A DNA stretch of 64,000 nt from NCBI GenBank assembly GCA_934746715.1, contig CAKVFI010000001.1, positions 62,001 through 126,000 of the forward strand. Direction: 5' to 3'. Positions within the stretch are counted from its first letter, which is position 1, and the number at the start of each line of letters is the position of its first letter. The translations under genes were made by a program, and so were the position numbers. The DNA comes from an uncultured Clostridia bacterium (lineage in GTDB: Bacteria > Bacillota > Clostridia > Christensenellales > UBA1242). Below are positions 8,786 to 17,099 of the stretch, piece by piece. The notes under the pieces were generated by a model. That model searched no databases. It saw nothing but the letters and a program-made list of their open reading frames with translations, and was not told the DNA's origin.

Positions 8786-9541
8786 ATGCCTAACAATCAA
8801 ACTAAAACATGCAAATTTATTTTTCATGGTGAATTGATTGAATACGATTTTTTTAAAGTAACCAATCAAGCAGATTGCGTTTTGTTTTTGCATGGATGGG
8901 GAGGCAACAAAAACTCTTTTGTTAGCACCATTAATTTAATCAAATCAAAACAAAATTGCCTTGCTGTAACCCTGCCAACAATCAACCACACAAATCTAGT
9001 TTGGACTTTGTTTGATTACACCAATTGTGTTTTAAATCTGCTTTTAAGTTTTGGAATTAAAGAAATCAAAATTGTGTGCCACAGTTTTGGGTTTAGGGTT
9101 GCCACACTTTTAACAATTTTGACAAAACATAACAAATTATTACAAATCAAAAAAATTGTTGTAACCGGCGGCGCAGGCGCAAAAAAAATTAATCTTTTTA
9201 AAAAAATCAATCAAAACGCAAATATTTGTCTGTTAAAACAAGATAAAAATAAAATTTTATTTAAAAAATTGGTTAGCCCTGATTATTCATCATTGTGTGA
9301 AACAAACAAAAAAACTTTTAAAAATATTGTAACTTTCAACACCAAAAATTTGCTTAAATTTGATTTTCCTGTTTTGCTTTTTTGGGGCAAATTCGACCAT
9401 GAAACTCCATTGTGGATTGCAAAAAAAATTAAAAAATTAAACAAAAATAATGCAACATTAATCATAACAAAAAGCAATCATTTTGCATATTTAAAACAAA
9501 ATGCATATTTTAACAATTTGGTGGTGAAATTTTTGTGTTGA
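8786..9541 (+). CDS. Alpha/beta hydrolase
   Basis: Cytoplasmic alpha/beta-hydrolase-fold protein (251 aa). The oxyanion loop HGWGGN is at residues 36-41. The nucleophile elbow is CHSFG (Ser in G/C-x-S-x-G position), the acid is probably the Asp of GKFDHETP, and the His is in KSNHFAY near the C-terminus, so the triad looks complete. The substrate is unknown. The gene overlaps the MurF-like gene by seven bases, so a link to envelope metabolism is plausible. No ribosome binding site is visible. Confidence 0.8.
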   Translation: MPNNQTKTCKFIFHGELIEYDFFKVTNQADCVLFLHGWGGNKNSFVSTINLIKSKQNCLAVTLPTINHTNLVWTLFDYTNCVLNLLLSFGIKEIKIVCHSFGFRVATLLTILTKHNKLLQIKKIVVTGGAGAKKINLFKKINQNANICLLKQDKNKILFKKLVSPDYSSLCETNKKTFKNIVTFNTKNLLKFDFPVLLFWGKFDHETPLWIAKKIKKLNKNNATLIITKSNHFAYLKQNAYFNNLVVKFLC

Positions 9542-11094
9542 AATTAATTTTAAATTGTAATTTTTGGATTTTTTATTTAAATTTTATAACAATTTTTATT
9601 AATATTATTTGTGTAAAAAATCTGTTGCATTTGTTTCAATTGCGAGATTATAATGCGTTTAGATATTTATCTTATTTTAATTTTAAATATTGGATTTTTG
9701 ATGCCTTTTTTATGGGGATTTTTGTCGCACAAATTTTATTTTTTAATTTTATTTTTGCATTTTTATCAAGTTTAATATGTCTAATTATTAATTCAACAAT
9801 TTTTTGCAAAATTGCAGTTGGCAACAAAACCCCAATTGTTTTTACACCAAGATTAAAAAGAATATATATTTTAGCGATAATCATATTAACTTTTCCAATA
9901 ATTTTTAAATATGGAGCGATTTTTAGCATAATTTTAATAATTTTTGCACCAATTTTTGCAAATTATTTAAATTTTTTTGACAAAATTAAAAATTATTTAT
10001 TTATTAAAAAAGCAAAAAACAAATTAAAAAATTCTCACGCATTAGTTATAGCAATCACCGGAAGCAATGGAAAAACAACAGTTAAAAATATACTTTTTGA
10101 AATGCTAAAAATAGACTACAAAGTTCTTGCTTCCCCAAAAAGTTTTAACACCCCAATTGGATTGAGCAAATTTTTAAACGAATCAGATTTGAATGTTGAT
10201 TTTGTCATCTTGGAATATGGAGCAAGGCACAAAAATGATGTGCAAAAATTATGCAAGATTTTTGGTGCAAATTTTGGAATTATAACAGAAATTGCACCAC
10301 AGCATTTGCAAACATTTAAAACAGTTGAAAATATCGCCAAGGCAAAGAAAAGATTGTGTGAATATTTAAAACAAAATCCTTGTGTTTACAACATTGACAA
10401 CAACTACATTTTTGACATGTATAAAGAAAAACAAGGTAAAAAATTTTCCGTTTCCACAAAAAATAAAAATGCAGATTTTTTTGCAAGCAATATCGTTGTT
10501 AAAGATTTTAAAACCAACTTTGATTTAATTTTTAAAAACACAAAACTAAATTGCACAACTCCGCTTTTGGGTGAACACAATGTAACAGACATATTGCTTG
10601 CCACCGCCCTTGCAAAACACTTAAAAATCTCAAACAATAATTTACAAACCACAATTGAGCATTTGCCTTTTATTGCACACCGCTTGGAATACATTAAAGG
10701 TTCAATTAACATTTTGGACGACAGCTACAATTGTTCACTGTCAAGTGCAAAAAATTCGATTAATGTTTTATTAAATTGCCCTGGCAAAAAAATGGTTGTA
10801 ACCCCAGGCATAATTGAAGGTGGAAAACAACAAGAAAATATCAATTTTAATTTAGGCAAAATGCTTGCAAAAGTGGATATCGTTGTTATTATTGGCAAAA
10901 CAAACAAATCAGCTCTTGAAAAAGGCATTTTGTTTCAACATCAAATTGACACAATCAACAATGATTCAAACAATTTGAGCACAAAAAAAATATTGTTTGC
11001 ACCAAATCTTGAAAACGCAAAACAATATTTTAGTTTGTTAAATTGCAACGACACTTTGCTTTTGTTAAACGACCTACCAGACGATTTTAATTAA
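9535..11094 (+). CDS. murF: MurF-like Mur ligase with N-terminal membrane domain
   Basis: Probable UDP-MurNAc-tripeptide:D-Ala-D-Ala ligase (519 aa). Residues 9-146 form about four hydrophobic segments. The Mur ligase core follows: P-loop ITGSNGKTT (174-182), NTPIGLS, EYGARHKNDV, NIDNN, HRLEY and DDSYNCSLSSAKNS, the last being typical of MurF. MurF proteins are usually about 450 residues and soluble, so this version is membrane-anchored. It starts with GTG 9535 inside the hydrolase gene and ends convergently, overlapping the tsaB-rimI gene by four bases. Its neighbour ddl makes the D-Ala-D-Ala substrate. Confidence 0.82.
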   Translation: MLKLILNCNFWIFYLNFITIFINIICVKNLLHLFQLRDYNAFRYLSYFNFKYWIFDAFFMGIFVAQILFFNFIFAFLSSLICLIINSTIFCKIAVGNKTPIVFTPRLKRIYILAIIILTFPIIFKYGAIFSIILIIFAPIFANYLNFFDKIKNYLFIKKAKNKLKNSHALVIAITGSNGKTTVKNILFEMLKIDYKVLASPKSFNTPIGLSKFLNESDLNVDFVILEYGARHKNDVQKLCKIFGANFGIITEIAPQHLQTFKTVENIAKAKKRLCEYLKQNPCVYNIDNNYIFDMYKEKQGKKFSVSTKNKNADFFASNIVVKDFKTNFDLIFKNTKLNCTTPLLGEHNVTDILLATALAKHLKISNNNLQTTIEHLPFIAHRLEYIKGSINILDDSYNCSLSSAKNSINVLLNCPGKKMVVTPGIIEGGKQQENINFNLGKMLAKVDIVVIIGKTNKSALEKGILFQHQIDTINNDSNNLSTKKILFAPNLENAKQYFSLLNCNDTLLLLNDLPDDFN

Positions 11095-12140
11095 GCCAAA
11101 ATGTTAAAAATCATTTCAAAAGCAGCTGCCCCGTCCGCATAATAATTTTTGCGAGTCCTGCGCAAATCAAAACCAAATTTTTTGTAAAGCAAATAAGCGG
11201 TTAAATTGTTTTCGCTCACTTCCAAACTTAAAATGTTGATGTTTTGACTTTTTGCATAATCCACAACAAATTCCAACAACCTTGTACCGATGCCATAATT
11301 GCGATAAGATTTTTCAACCACCACATTTTCAATATTAATTTCATCAGTGATTTCAATCATAACAAATCCAACGATTTTGCCTTCAAGTTCTGCCACAAAC
11401 AATTTGTGATTTTTGCTTAAAATTGAATTTTGAAAATCTTTTTCACTCATTTTGTTTGGCAAAACTGTGCTGTTCTCTATCGCATCAACAGCAATAAGGT
11501 CTTGCACGTCTGCTTCTCTAATCTCAAATTTACCACGTTTAATTTTTTCACTTTCTGCTTGCGAAAGTTGATAGTAAACTGGCACAAGAGTTTGATCCGT
11601 GCTTGCATTAAAGCAATCCAGCAAAATATTTTTATCCAGTTTTACTTCAAACGAATTTATGTTTTCATCTTTTTTAAACATTCCAATTGGAGTGTTTGCC
11701 GCAACATGCTTTAACTCCTCTCCGGTTAAATTTCTTTCGTACTTATACAATTTTTCATTAACTTTTGTTGCAACAAAATAACTATCTTTGCTGCCCAAAA
11801 TTGCCACCGTGTTACATTCTGGATTTTGGCTTGCAGCAAGGCTGAAAAGATAATCAAGGTTAATTATTCCCTTTGCTTCAATATTCAAACTATCTCTAAA
11901 TGCTTTGATTGTTGCAATACCAACCCTTATGCCAGTAAACGAACCCGGGCCGATAACAACGCCCAATTGGCTGATGTTTGCAATTTCCAAATTATGTTGT
12001 TTTAAAATCTGGTCAATTGCAGGCAACATCGTTTCATTATGATGACTTTTGCTAACCAAAACTTCACAAAAAACTTGGTTTTGAACTTTCAAAACAATTT
12101 CCAAATTTTCGTTTGCAGTGTTTATAATTAATGTATTCAT
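11091..12140 (-). CDS. tsaB: TsaB-RimI fusion protein
   Basis: Two proteins joined (349 aa). Residues 1-200 are TsaB, the ASKHA-fold partner of TsaD in making t6A37 on tRNAs that read ANN codons (GPGSFTGIRVGIATIKA is the signature). Residues about 205-349 are a GNAT acetyltransferase of the RimI type, which acetylates the N-terminus of ribosomal protein S18 in E. coli (NYGIGTRLLE acetyl-CoA loop, SLEVSENNLTAYLLYKKFGF). The two are usually adjacent separate genes in Bacillota. The start overlaps tsaE by four bases (ATGA). tsaD is not in the window. Confidence 0.92.
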   Translation of the reverse strand: MNTLIINTANENLEIVLKVQNQVFCEVLVSKSHHNETMLPAIDQILKQHNLEIANISQLGVVIGPGSFTGIRVGIATIKAFRDSLNIEAKGIINLDYLFSLAASQNPECNTVAILGSKDSYFVATKVNEKLYKYERNLTGEELKHVAANTPIGMFKKDENINSFEVKLDKNILLDCFNASTDQTLVPVYYQLSQAESEKIKRGKFEIREADVQDLIAVDAIENSTVLPNKMSEKDFQNSILSKNHKLFVAELEGKIVGFVMIEITDEINIENVVVEKSYRNYGIGTRLLEFVVDYAKSQNINILSLEVSENNLTAYLLYKKFGFDLRRTRKNYYADGAAAFEMIFNILA

Positions 12141-12544
12141 TCTATATCAAAAATCCTTGTGTTTTCGTCAATATATTTAATATTAACCTTTTTTACCCTA
12201 TCTGGCAACAGAGCTGCAATGTTTTCGCTCCATTCAATAAATTTAACGCTATCTTTTTCATTCAAAATTTCATCAAAACCTGCTTCAATTGCTTCTTCTG
12301 TTGAAATCCTATATGTGTCAAAATGATGTAATGTAAATTTGCCATGATAAGTTTTTAATATTGCAAAAGTTGGGCTTGTAACTGCTTCTGTCACTCCAAG
12401 TGCTTTAAAAACAAATTGAGTGAATGTTGTTTTACCAGCGCCCAAATCACCAAACAAAAGAACAACATCACCTGCTTTTAGTGATGTTGCAAATTTTTTT
12501 GCCAATTTTTCGGTTTGTTGTAAACCAGAAATTGTTTGTTCCAT
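12137..12544 (-). CDS. tsaE: tRNA t6A biosynthesis ATPase TsaE
   Basis: P-loop ATPase (135 aa) supporting turnover of the TsaB-TsaD complex in t6A synthesis. Walker A GDLGAGKTT is at about residues 32-40, SPTFAI follows, and the FDTYRI and EWSEN stretches match the family. It sits between the nucleoside-phosphorylase-like gene (shared base at 12544) and tsaB-rimI (four-base overlap), forming a tightly coupled three-gene operon. Confidence 0.95.
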   Translation of the reverse strand: MEQTISGLQQTEKLAKKFATSLKAGDVVLLFGDLGAGKTTFTQFVFKALGVTEAVTSPTFAILKTYHGKFTLHHFDTYRISTEEAIEAGFDEILNEKDSVKFIEWSENIAALLPDRVKKVNIKYIDENTRIFDIE

Positions 12545-13833
12545 TAACCTAACCTTCTAATAGGATTAACCTTTTTAACTTTAACTTGTGTTAAACGCAC
12601 ACAACCTTTAACTGCTTCAATATACTCTGCCACATCTTGTTTGTTTTCGCAATACAATGTTAAAATTTTATCGCCAGCATTAACATAATCACCAATTTTA
12701 ACATGCAAAACCAAACCAATATTATTGTTGTGAGTTTCAACACACAAACGCCTAATGAGTTCACCCATAAGCAAAGCATTGACATTGCCAACGTATCCAG
12801 AACGATTTGTTTTGAAAACAATTGATTGTTTTGGATTGAATATCTCATTGTTTTTAGCAGCCATAACATCGCCGTGTTGTGTGCGCACGATGTCCAAAAA
12901 TTGATTGTACGCCAAACCGCTATCAAGCGCCATAACCGCCATATCGTAAGCATCTTTGCGATTTAAGCGTTTGTCTGCCTTTAACATCATTTCAACAGCA
13001 TATGCAACTGACACTTTTCGCAACATGTTTTGTTTGCCTTTTAACACATTAAGAGCATCAAGCACTTCAACAGCATTGCCAACACTTTCACCAATAAGTT
13101 GGTGTGTGTTTGTGATTGCAATAACACATTTAACACCACATTTTTTAAACATATGCACCAACAATGATGCTAATTGCTTTGCAGTGCTGTATTTTGAAAT
13201 CACACTTGCTTCGCCATATTTTATATCAACAAGCACAACTTTTGCATCACTGGTAAGTTTTTTTGCAACAATTGAAGCTGCCAAAAAGCAAATGTTATCT
13301 TCAAAATGATATGTTTCAATAATTTTGTAGAGAATTGAGTCCGCTGGGCAATACTCATCGCCATGGGCAAGCACACATGCGTTGTTTTTTGAAAGTGCCT
13401 TGTTGATTTCTGTGTACTCAATTGGTTGAAAACCAGGAATTGCTTTAAACCTATCCGCACTGCCATTTGCAAAAACCAAAGACTTGCCTGTGGTTTTGAC
13501 AATTTTGTAACCCAAACATGCCAAAAGTGGAATTAAAACAATACTTGTGCTGTCCCCAATGCCACCAGTTGAATGTTTTTCCAACACCAATTCGTTTGCA
13601 TGGAAAACCTTTCCGCTATCCCTAATTGCACGCGCCAAAAACAAAGTTTCATCTTTTGTCATGCCAAATTGGTCAAGTGCGTAAAACATGTTTTTTGTGT
13701 GTTTATCAACACCAAATGCCATCATATGTTTTACAATAGCATTGTAATCGTCTTGCGACAAACTTTCCGCCTTTGCTTTGCGGACAATGAACTTTGCCAT
13801 GTTTAATGGCTTTTTCATTTCACTAATTCCCAT
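12544..13833 (-). CDS. Nucleoside phosphorylase family II protein with altered active site
   Basis: Homologue of thymidine/pyrimidine nucleoside phosphorylase (429 aa; family ~430-440). The phosphate-binding KHSTGGIGD (86-94) and the AASIVAKK Ser/Lys pair (187, 191) are kept. The base-binding loop GRGLGHTGG of thymidine phosphorylase aligns with GKSLVFANG, so E. coli His85 becomes Phe121, and Arg171 aligns with Ile172. The loop (NGSAD) looks more like the AGTAD of archaeal-type AMP phosphorylases, but the extra N-terminal domain of those enzymes is absent. Substrate is therefore uncertain. Start ATG 13833 follows AGGGGA. First gene of the tsaE-tsaB operon. Confidence 0.8.
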   Translation of the reverse strand: MGISEMKKPLNMAKFIVRKAKAESLSQDDYNAIVKHMMAFGVDKHTKNMFYALDQFGMTKDETLFLARAIRDSGKVFHANELVLEKHSTGGIGDSTSIVLIPLLACLGYKIVKTTGKSLVFANGSADRFKAIPGFQPIEYTEINKALSKNNACVLAHGDEYCPADSILYKIIETYHFEDNICFLAASIVAKKLTSDAKVVLVDIKYGEASVISKYSTAKQLASLLVHMFKKCGVKCVIAITNTHQLIGESVGNAVEVLDALNVLKGKQNMLRKVSVAYAVEMMLKADKRLNRKDAYDMAVMALDSGLAYNQFLDIVRTQHGDVMAAKNNEIFNPKQSIVFKTNRSGYVGNVNALLMGELIRRLCVETHNNNIGLVLHVKIGDYVNAGDKILTLYCENKQDVAEYIEAVKGCVRLTQVKVKKVNPIRRLG

Positions 13834-13854
13834 AATATTTTCCCCTATGCAATA

Positions 13855-13883
13855 ATTTTATATTTCTTGTTGAGTTTTGTCAA
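13855..13883 (-). promoter_or_regulatory. Promoter of the phosphorylase-tsaE-tsaB operon
   Basis: TTGACA (13878-13883), 17-base spacer, TAAAAT (13855-13860), about 20 bases before the ATG. Confidence 0.8.
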
Positions 13884-14058
13884 ATAAATAAACAAATTTT
13901 ATTTTTTAAGAAAATTTCGTTTTTTAGTTGCAAATTAAAAAATTATTTTGTTTTTATTAATTTTCCAAAAAAATACAAATTTTATTTAAATTTATCACAT
14001 TTTTAATGCTTTTTTGTATTTTTTGTTTAAAATTTTAAAATTTGTTAAAAAATTTGAT

Positions 14059-14823
14059 ATGTCTAAATTTAAAATTGTTAATCTTTTTGACAAACTGTTT
14101 ATAACCATTTGCTTGTTTTTGGTGTTTTTTGCTTGGGCTAATTTTTACATCAAAAATTTGTTTGCAACATTTTTTTTAAGTTTAATTTTAACTGCAGGCA
14201 CATGCTTTGCAATTTTTTACTTTTACAAACACAAACAAACAAAATCTTTAATTTCAAAGCAAAAAATTGAAGACAGCAACAAAACTTTTTTGGCATTTTG
14301 CTTGTCAAACAAAAACGAACAATTTGAGATACTAAAACAAACTTTTGGAGTTGAAAAAACAGTTGAAGATTTTTACGTTTGCAACAAGAATTTTTATTTT
14401 GTTTTTAATCAAAATGAAACTCTTTGTGAAAATGATTTTTTCAATATTATCGCCAGTGCAAGACAACATGATTTTGAAAATCTAAACATAATTTGCAACA
14501 AAGCAAGCAAATTAAACTTAAACATTTTAAAAGGCAAAATCATCAATATTATTTGCAAAGAAAAATTGGTTGAATTATTTAATGAAAAACACACAAACAT
14601 CAATGCGGATAATTTAAATTTGGAACCAGAAAAATTTTGTTGGAAAGATTTTGCAATTAACTTTTTTAACGAAAAAAAGGCAAAATCATATTTTGTTTGC
14701 GGTTTGGTTTTGCTTTTTAGCAGTTTGATTTTACCTTATAATTTTTACTATATAATTTTTGGCAGCATGCTTATGCTTTTTGCTGTGATTTGCAAAATTT
14801 TGCCCAAATTTAATTTGCATTAA
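14059..14823 (+). CDS. Unknown membrane protein
   Basis: Not recognised (254 aa from ATG 14059). Two adjacent membrane segments lie near the N-terminus (about residues 12-55), a soluble central region of some 140 residues rich in Lys, Asn and Phe follows, and a second hydrophobic pair closes the protein before a short KILPKFNLH tail. An open frame extends 15 codons upstream from a TTG, but MSKFK is a more natural start; neither has a ribosome binding site. It is convergent with the cysteine desulfurase gene and overlaps it by 14 bases. Confidence 0.6.
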   Translation: MSKFKIVNLFDKLFITICLFLVFFAWANFYIKNLFATFFLSLILTAGTCFAIFYFYKHKQTKSLISKQKIEDSNKTFLAFCLSNKNEQFEILKQTFGVEKTVEDFYVCNKNFYFVFNQNETLCENDFFNIIASARQHDFENLNIICNKASKLNLNILKGKIINIICKEKLVELFNEKHTNINADNLNLEPEKFCWKDFAINFFNEKKAKSYFVCGLVLLFSSLILPYNFYYIIFGSMLMLFAVICKILPKFNLH

Positions 14824-15934
14824 AACTAATTTCCTTAATAGCTCTTGCAAAATAATCAATCTCATGTTTTGTGTTGTTAAAGTCAATTGAAGCCCTAACT
14901 GCCCCGGTTTTAAGCGTGCACAATTTTTTGTGTGCCAGTGGCGCACAATGCAAGCCTGCACGCACACACACTCCATATTTTTCGTTTAAAATATCCGCCA
15001 CCACATTTGAATCCAAATTTTTAACGTTAAAACTAAAAACATTTTTGCTGTCCAAAGTGGAATATAGAGTTACACCTTCTATACTTTTTAGTTTGTTGTA
15101 AAAATACGCAGATAGTTCACTCTCTTTTTTCAATATCTCATGCTCATGCATGGCAACAAATTTTACGCCTGCTAGCAAACTTGCTATTGGTATTGTTGGC
15201 AACGTTCCCGCCTCCAACCCTTCTGGCATATCGTTTGGTTGAACCAGATTTTCACTTTCAGTGCCAGTTCCGCCATATAAAAGCGGTTTTAATTTGATGT
15301 TGCTTTTAACAATCAACCCGCCAACGCCGGTGATTGCGCAAAACCCTTTATGTCCAGCAAAAGCATACATGTCCGCATTAATTTTGGTTAAGTCAATATC
15401 CATATGTCCGCTTGACTGCGCTCCATCAACAAGCAAAAGCAAATTGTTCTGTTTGCAAATTTGCCCAATTTTAATCAAGTTTGGAGATTGCCCAGTTACA
15501 TTACTCATCGCGGTTACTACCACCAATTTTGTTTTATCAGTTATTGAACGCTTCAAATTTAAGTGAAAATCTTTTAGTTCGCAATCCAGCACCAATGTTT
15601 TAACGCCAACACTTTCCAACTGCTTTAATGGCCTTAAAACTGAATTATGTTCAAAGCAACTTGTTATCACTTCGTCCCCAGGTTTTAAACACCCAAAAAT
15701 TGCCAAATTCAATGCTTCGGTGCAGTTTTTTGTGAATATAACTTGATAATCTTGTGCATTGAAAAATTGTTTGATTATCTCACGTGTTTCAAAAACCATT
15801 TCTCCCGCTTTGATTGATGGCAAATGTCCACTTCTCCCCGGATTTGCCGTTAAACAATTTAGTGCGTCGTTAACAGCAAGTTTAACACACATTGGTTTAA
15901 AATAACTTGTTGCAGAATTGTCAAAATATATCAT
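14810..15934 (-). CDS. Class V aminotransferase, cysteine desulfurase family
   Basis: PLP enzyme (374 aa) that probably removes sulfur (or selenium) from cysteine (or selenocysteine) as an enzyme-bound persulfide. N-terminal YFDNSATSYFKP, the PLP Asp in LLVDGAQSSG, the Schiff-base Lys in FAGHKG, and the loop RAGLHCAPLAH carrying the sulfur-accepting Cys are all visible. This group commonly sits beside DUF3343, and here the DUF3343 gene is the divergent neighbour. No ribosome binding site precedes ATG 15934; TATCTT lies five bases upstream, a weak leaderless candidate. Confidence 0.85.
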   Translation of the reverse strand: MIYFDNSATSYFKPMCVKLAVNDALNCLTANPGRSGHLPSIKAGEMVFETREIIKQFFNAQDYQVIFTKNCTEALNLAIFGCLKPGDEVITSCFEHNSVLRPLKQLESVGVKTLVLDCELKDFHLNLKRSITDKTKLVVVTAMSNVTGQSPNLIKIGQICKQNNLLLLVDGAQSSGHMDIDLTKINADMYAFAGHKGFCAITGVGGLIVKSNIKLKPLLYGGTGTESENLVQPNDMPEGLEAGTLPTIPIASLLAGVKFVAMHEHEILKKESELSAYFYNKLKSIEGVTLYSTLDSKNVFSFNVKNLDSNVVADILNEKYGVCVRAGLHCAPLAHKKLCTLKTGAVRASIDFNNTKHEIDYFARAIKEISFNAN

Positions 15935-16033
15935 ACTTCAAGATATGCACAAAATCAAAATCTTGTTTAACCAAATTTGACAAATAAAAATACAATGTTT
16001 TAACACATGCTTTTCATGTTTTTGGGGATTATT

Positions 16034-16294
16034 ATGAAATATTTAATAGTGTCATACAAATCACGCAATTCACTTTACGCTTTTGCAAAAATTTTAAGAC
16101 AATACGGCATCGCATCATCAATCATCAACACTCCACGCAACATTGCTTTAAGTTGTGGACTGAGCTTGAAAGTTGACTTTGCTTTTTATGGGCAAGTTTC
16201 TGGTTTAATTAATGTTGCACATTTGCCTGGATTTTGGGGTGTGTTTATGCTTACAAAAACACAAACTCATGACCAAATAGAACGGTTAATTTAA
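16034..16294 (+). CDS. DUF3343 protein, putative Se/S carrier
   Basis: Small protein (86 aa) of the DUF3343 family, thought to carry sulfur or selenium. Start MKYLIVSY at 16034 is preceded by GGGGATTATT; the open frame reaches back to 16007 but lacks a site there. The conserved SCGLSLKV cysteine (about residue 41) is the likely carrier residue, fitting the divergent cysteine desulfurase. The C-terminal half is hydrophobic (WGVFMLT). Confidence 0.75.
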   Translation: MKYLIVSYKSRNSLYAFAKILRQYGIASSIINTPRNIALSCGLSLKVDFAFYGQVSGLINVAHLPGFWGVFMLTKTQTHDQIERLI

Positions 16295-16298
16295 AAAT

Positions 16299-16327
16299 TT
16301 GACAAACAAACCATTTTATGTTATAAT
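16299..16327 (+). promoter_or_regulatory. Strong promoter of a short RNA
   Basis: TTGACA (16299-16304), 17-base spacer, TATAAT (16322-16327) with an extended TG (16319-16320). Both boxes are perfect consensus. No coding sequence follows directly. Confidence 0.85.
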
Positions 16328-16333
16328 GTAAAT

Positions 16334-16389
16334 ATTCAACCAAACATCTTTGTTGCTTTAAGCAGCAGACTTAAAGGTTGAATTTTTTG
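16334..16389 (+). ncRNA. Candidate small RNA, about 55 nt
   Basis: The expected transcription start (16334) coincides with the base of a stem: ATTCAACC (16334-16341) pairs perfectly with GGTTGAAT (16376-16383), which runs into six T's. An inner hairpin GTTGCT-TTA-AGCAGC lies at 16352-16366. This looks like a self-terminating RNA. A second weaker hairpin (GTGGC/GCCAC, 16389-16407) follows. Not matched to any RNA family I know. Confidence 0.55.
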
Positions 16390-16431
16390 TGGCATTTTAA
16401 AAGCCACCTTTATATTTAAATTGTTTTACAC

Positions 16432-16460
16432 TTGACTAACCAACAAAAATTTGATAGTAT
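16432..16460 (+). promoter_or_regulatory. Leaderless promoter of nth
   Basis: TTGACT (16432-16437), 17-base spacer, TAGTAT (16455-16460), then exactly six bases to ATG 16467. The predicted transcript begins at the start codon. Confidence 0.65.
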
Positions 16461-16466
16461 AATTTT

Positions 16467-17099
16467 ATGCAAAAAATGGATAAAATTTTTGAAACTCTTG
16501 ACGAACTCTACCCCAATCCTGAATGTGCGTTAAAGTTTGAAACAGCTTACCAACTTTTGGTTGCTGTGGTGCTTTCCGCTCAATGCACTGACGCACGCGT
16601 TAATCAAGTTACAAAGCAATTGTTTGCCATTGCTCCAACACCTGAAAAAATGCTGGAACTTGGTGAAGAAAATTTGAAAAAAATCATTTATCCTTGCGGG
16701 TTTTACAACAACAAATCCAAATCGATAATCAGTTTAAGCAAAGATTTGATTGAAAGATTTAATGGCGTTGTGCCAAATGATATGCAAGCACTCACAACGC
16801 TTAATGGTGTTGGCAGAAAAACTGCAAATGTTGTTATAGCTGTGGCATTTGGTGGGCAAACTATTGCTGTGGACACTCATGTGCATCGAGTTAGCAAACG
16901 CTTATGTTTGACAAGCAAAGATTCAACTCCGTTTGAGTGTGAAAAGGATTTGCTAAAACTTGTGCCAGAAAACAGACGCAAAAAATTTCATCATCAAATG
17001 ATTTGGTTTGGACGTGAACACTGCAAGGCAATCAATCCAAAATGTGAAACCTGCAAATTAAAAAATATATGTAAAAAGGACAATTATGAACACAGATAA
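16467..17099 (+). CDS. nth: Endonuclease III
   Basis: Base-excision DNA glycosylase/AP lyase for oxidised pyrimidines (210 aa). Helix-hairpin-helix LNGVGRKTANVV with the catalytic Lys, catalytic Asp in AVDTHVHR, and the C-terminal 4Fe-4S loop with spacing C-x6-C-x2-C-x5-C (EHCKAINPKCETCKLKNIC). No ribosome binding site precedes ATG 16467; see the leaderless promoter. A second in-frame ATG lies at 16476. The 3' end overlaps obg by 14 bases. Confidence 0.95.
   Translation: MQKMDKIFETLDELYPNPECALKFETAYQLLVAVVLSAQCTDARVNQVTKQLFAIAPTPEKMLELGEENLKKIIYPCGFYNNKSKSIISLSKDLIERFNGVVPNDMQALTTLNGVGRKTANVVIAVAFGGQTIAVDTHVHRVSKRLCLTSKDSTPFECEKDLLKLVPENRRKKFHHQMIWFGREHCKAINPKCETCKLKNICKKDNYEHR

Noticed and set aside
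8700..8790. Leaderless starts for ddl and the hydrolase
   Set aside because: TATA-like boxes lie five to seven bases before each ATG, but no convincing -35 is found; left out of the main set.
15932..15970. Leaderless start of the cysteine desulfurase
   Set aside because: TATCTT is five bases from the ATG with a poor -35 at 18-base spacing; too weak to count.
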